Assembly: GCA_030669465.1 (NCBI GenBank)
Contig: DAOVDN010000100.1
Span: 1 to 5,409, forward strand
Length of the DNA: 5,409 nt
Origin: Desulfobacterales bacterium
GTDB lineage: Bacteria > Desulfobacterota > Desulfobacteria > Desulfobacterales > ETH-SRB1
Direction of reading: 5' to 3'
The position numbers were made by a program, and so were the translations under genes. The notes beneath the pieces are model-generated. The model saw nothing but the letters and a program-made list of their open reading frames with translations. It was not told where the DNA came from and did no database searches. Of this stretch, positions 5,383-5,409 are shown piece after piece; the first letter of the stretch is position 1; the number at the start of each line of letters is the position of its first letter.

Positions 5383-5409
5383 TTGAAAATTCTTATAACA
5401 GGATCAAAA
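5383..5409 (+). CDS. Start of a probable NAD(P)-binding Rossmann protein (partial)
   Basis: A TTG at 5383 preceded by AGGTGA (5371-5376) at a 6-base spacing opens a frame reading (M)KILITGSK to the end of the window. An in-frame TGA at 5374-5376 means no upstream start is possible, so TTG is the likely initiator. The hydrophobic strand followed by TGS is how short-chain sugar-nucleotide dehydratase/epimerase/reductase proteins begin; KILITGSKGQLG, for example, is typical of dTDP-4-dehydrorhamnose reductases. Only nine codons are visible, so the family is a guess from this start. The gene runs off the window and is divergent from the helicase. Confidence 0.45.

Overview
The window carries one clear two-gene operon on the minus strand: a Swi2/Snf2-type helicase (2394-5069) followed by a SWIM zinc-finger protein (1313-2314). 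Around it is AT-leaning, repeat-rich DNA with small genes and gene remnants. No rRNA or tRNA gene, CRISPR array or transposase is visible. The style of the dispersed repeats (GGTGCGT-type palindromes followed by CTACG, GGGCGGG-loop-CCCGCCC hairpins, 7-bp GAACATC/TTCGATG arrays, CAGGAT-rich hairpins) and the protein sequences remind me of Desulfobacterota (sulfate-reducer-like) or a similar environmental bacterium. That is an impression from repeat style, not a proven placement.

Left part, plus strand (1-1312). Positions 163-471 look like an internally deleted, frameshifted gene. Its start resembles an AlbA_2/Schlafen-type N-terminus and its end resembles the C-terminal helix-turn-helix region of the same protein family (COG2865 type), with the middle missing. 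An intact 61-residue conserved-looking small protein follows at 520-705. A ribosome binding site and about 13 codons resembling the start of a HicB-like antitoxin (775 onward) then run straight into a palindromic repeat. From 706 to 1312 the DNA is mostly repeats: three copies of a short palindrome, a run of three hairpins inside a 139-bp inverted-repeat-bounded segment, and a pair of inverted heptanucleotide arrays.

Centre, minus strand (1313-5069). The 891-residue helicase has all the Snf2 motifs. The 333-residue partner has a CxCx6CxH SWIM motif, a lysine-rich linker and a probable C-terminal winged helix. In many bacteria a SWIM domain and an Snf2 ATPase occur fused or side by side, so these two probably work together on DNA or nucleoprotein. 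Between them lies a hairpin flanked by two copies of the last 32 bases of the helicase gene (29/32 identical).

Right edge (5070-5409). The divergent intergenic region holds CAGGAT-type inverted repeats, including a perfect 17-bp stem. At 5383 a plus-strand gene appears to start with TTG and a good ribosome binding site; its first residues, KILITGSK, look like the start of an NAD(P)-binding Rossmann protein, and the window ends there.

I see no convincing new multi-gene system. The most interesting points are the duplicated helicase 3' end around a palindrome, the dead genes next to repeats, covariation between palindrome copies, and the architecture of the SWIM protein.
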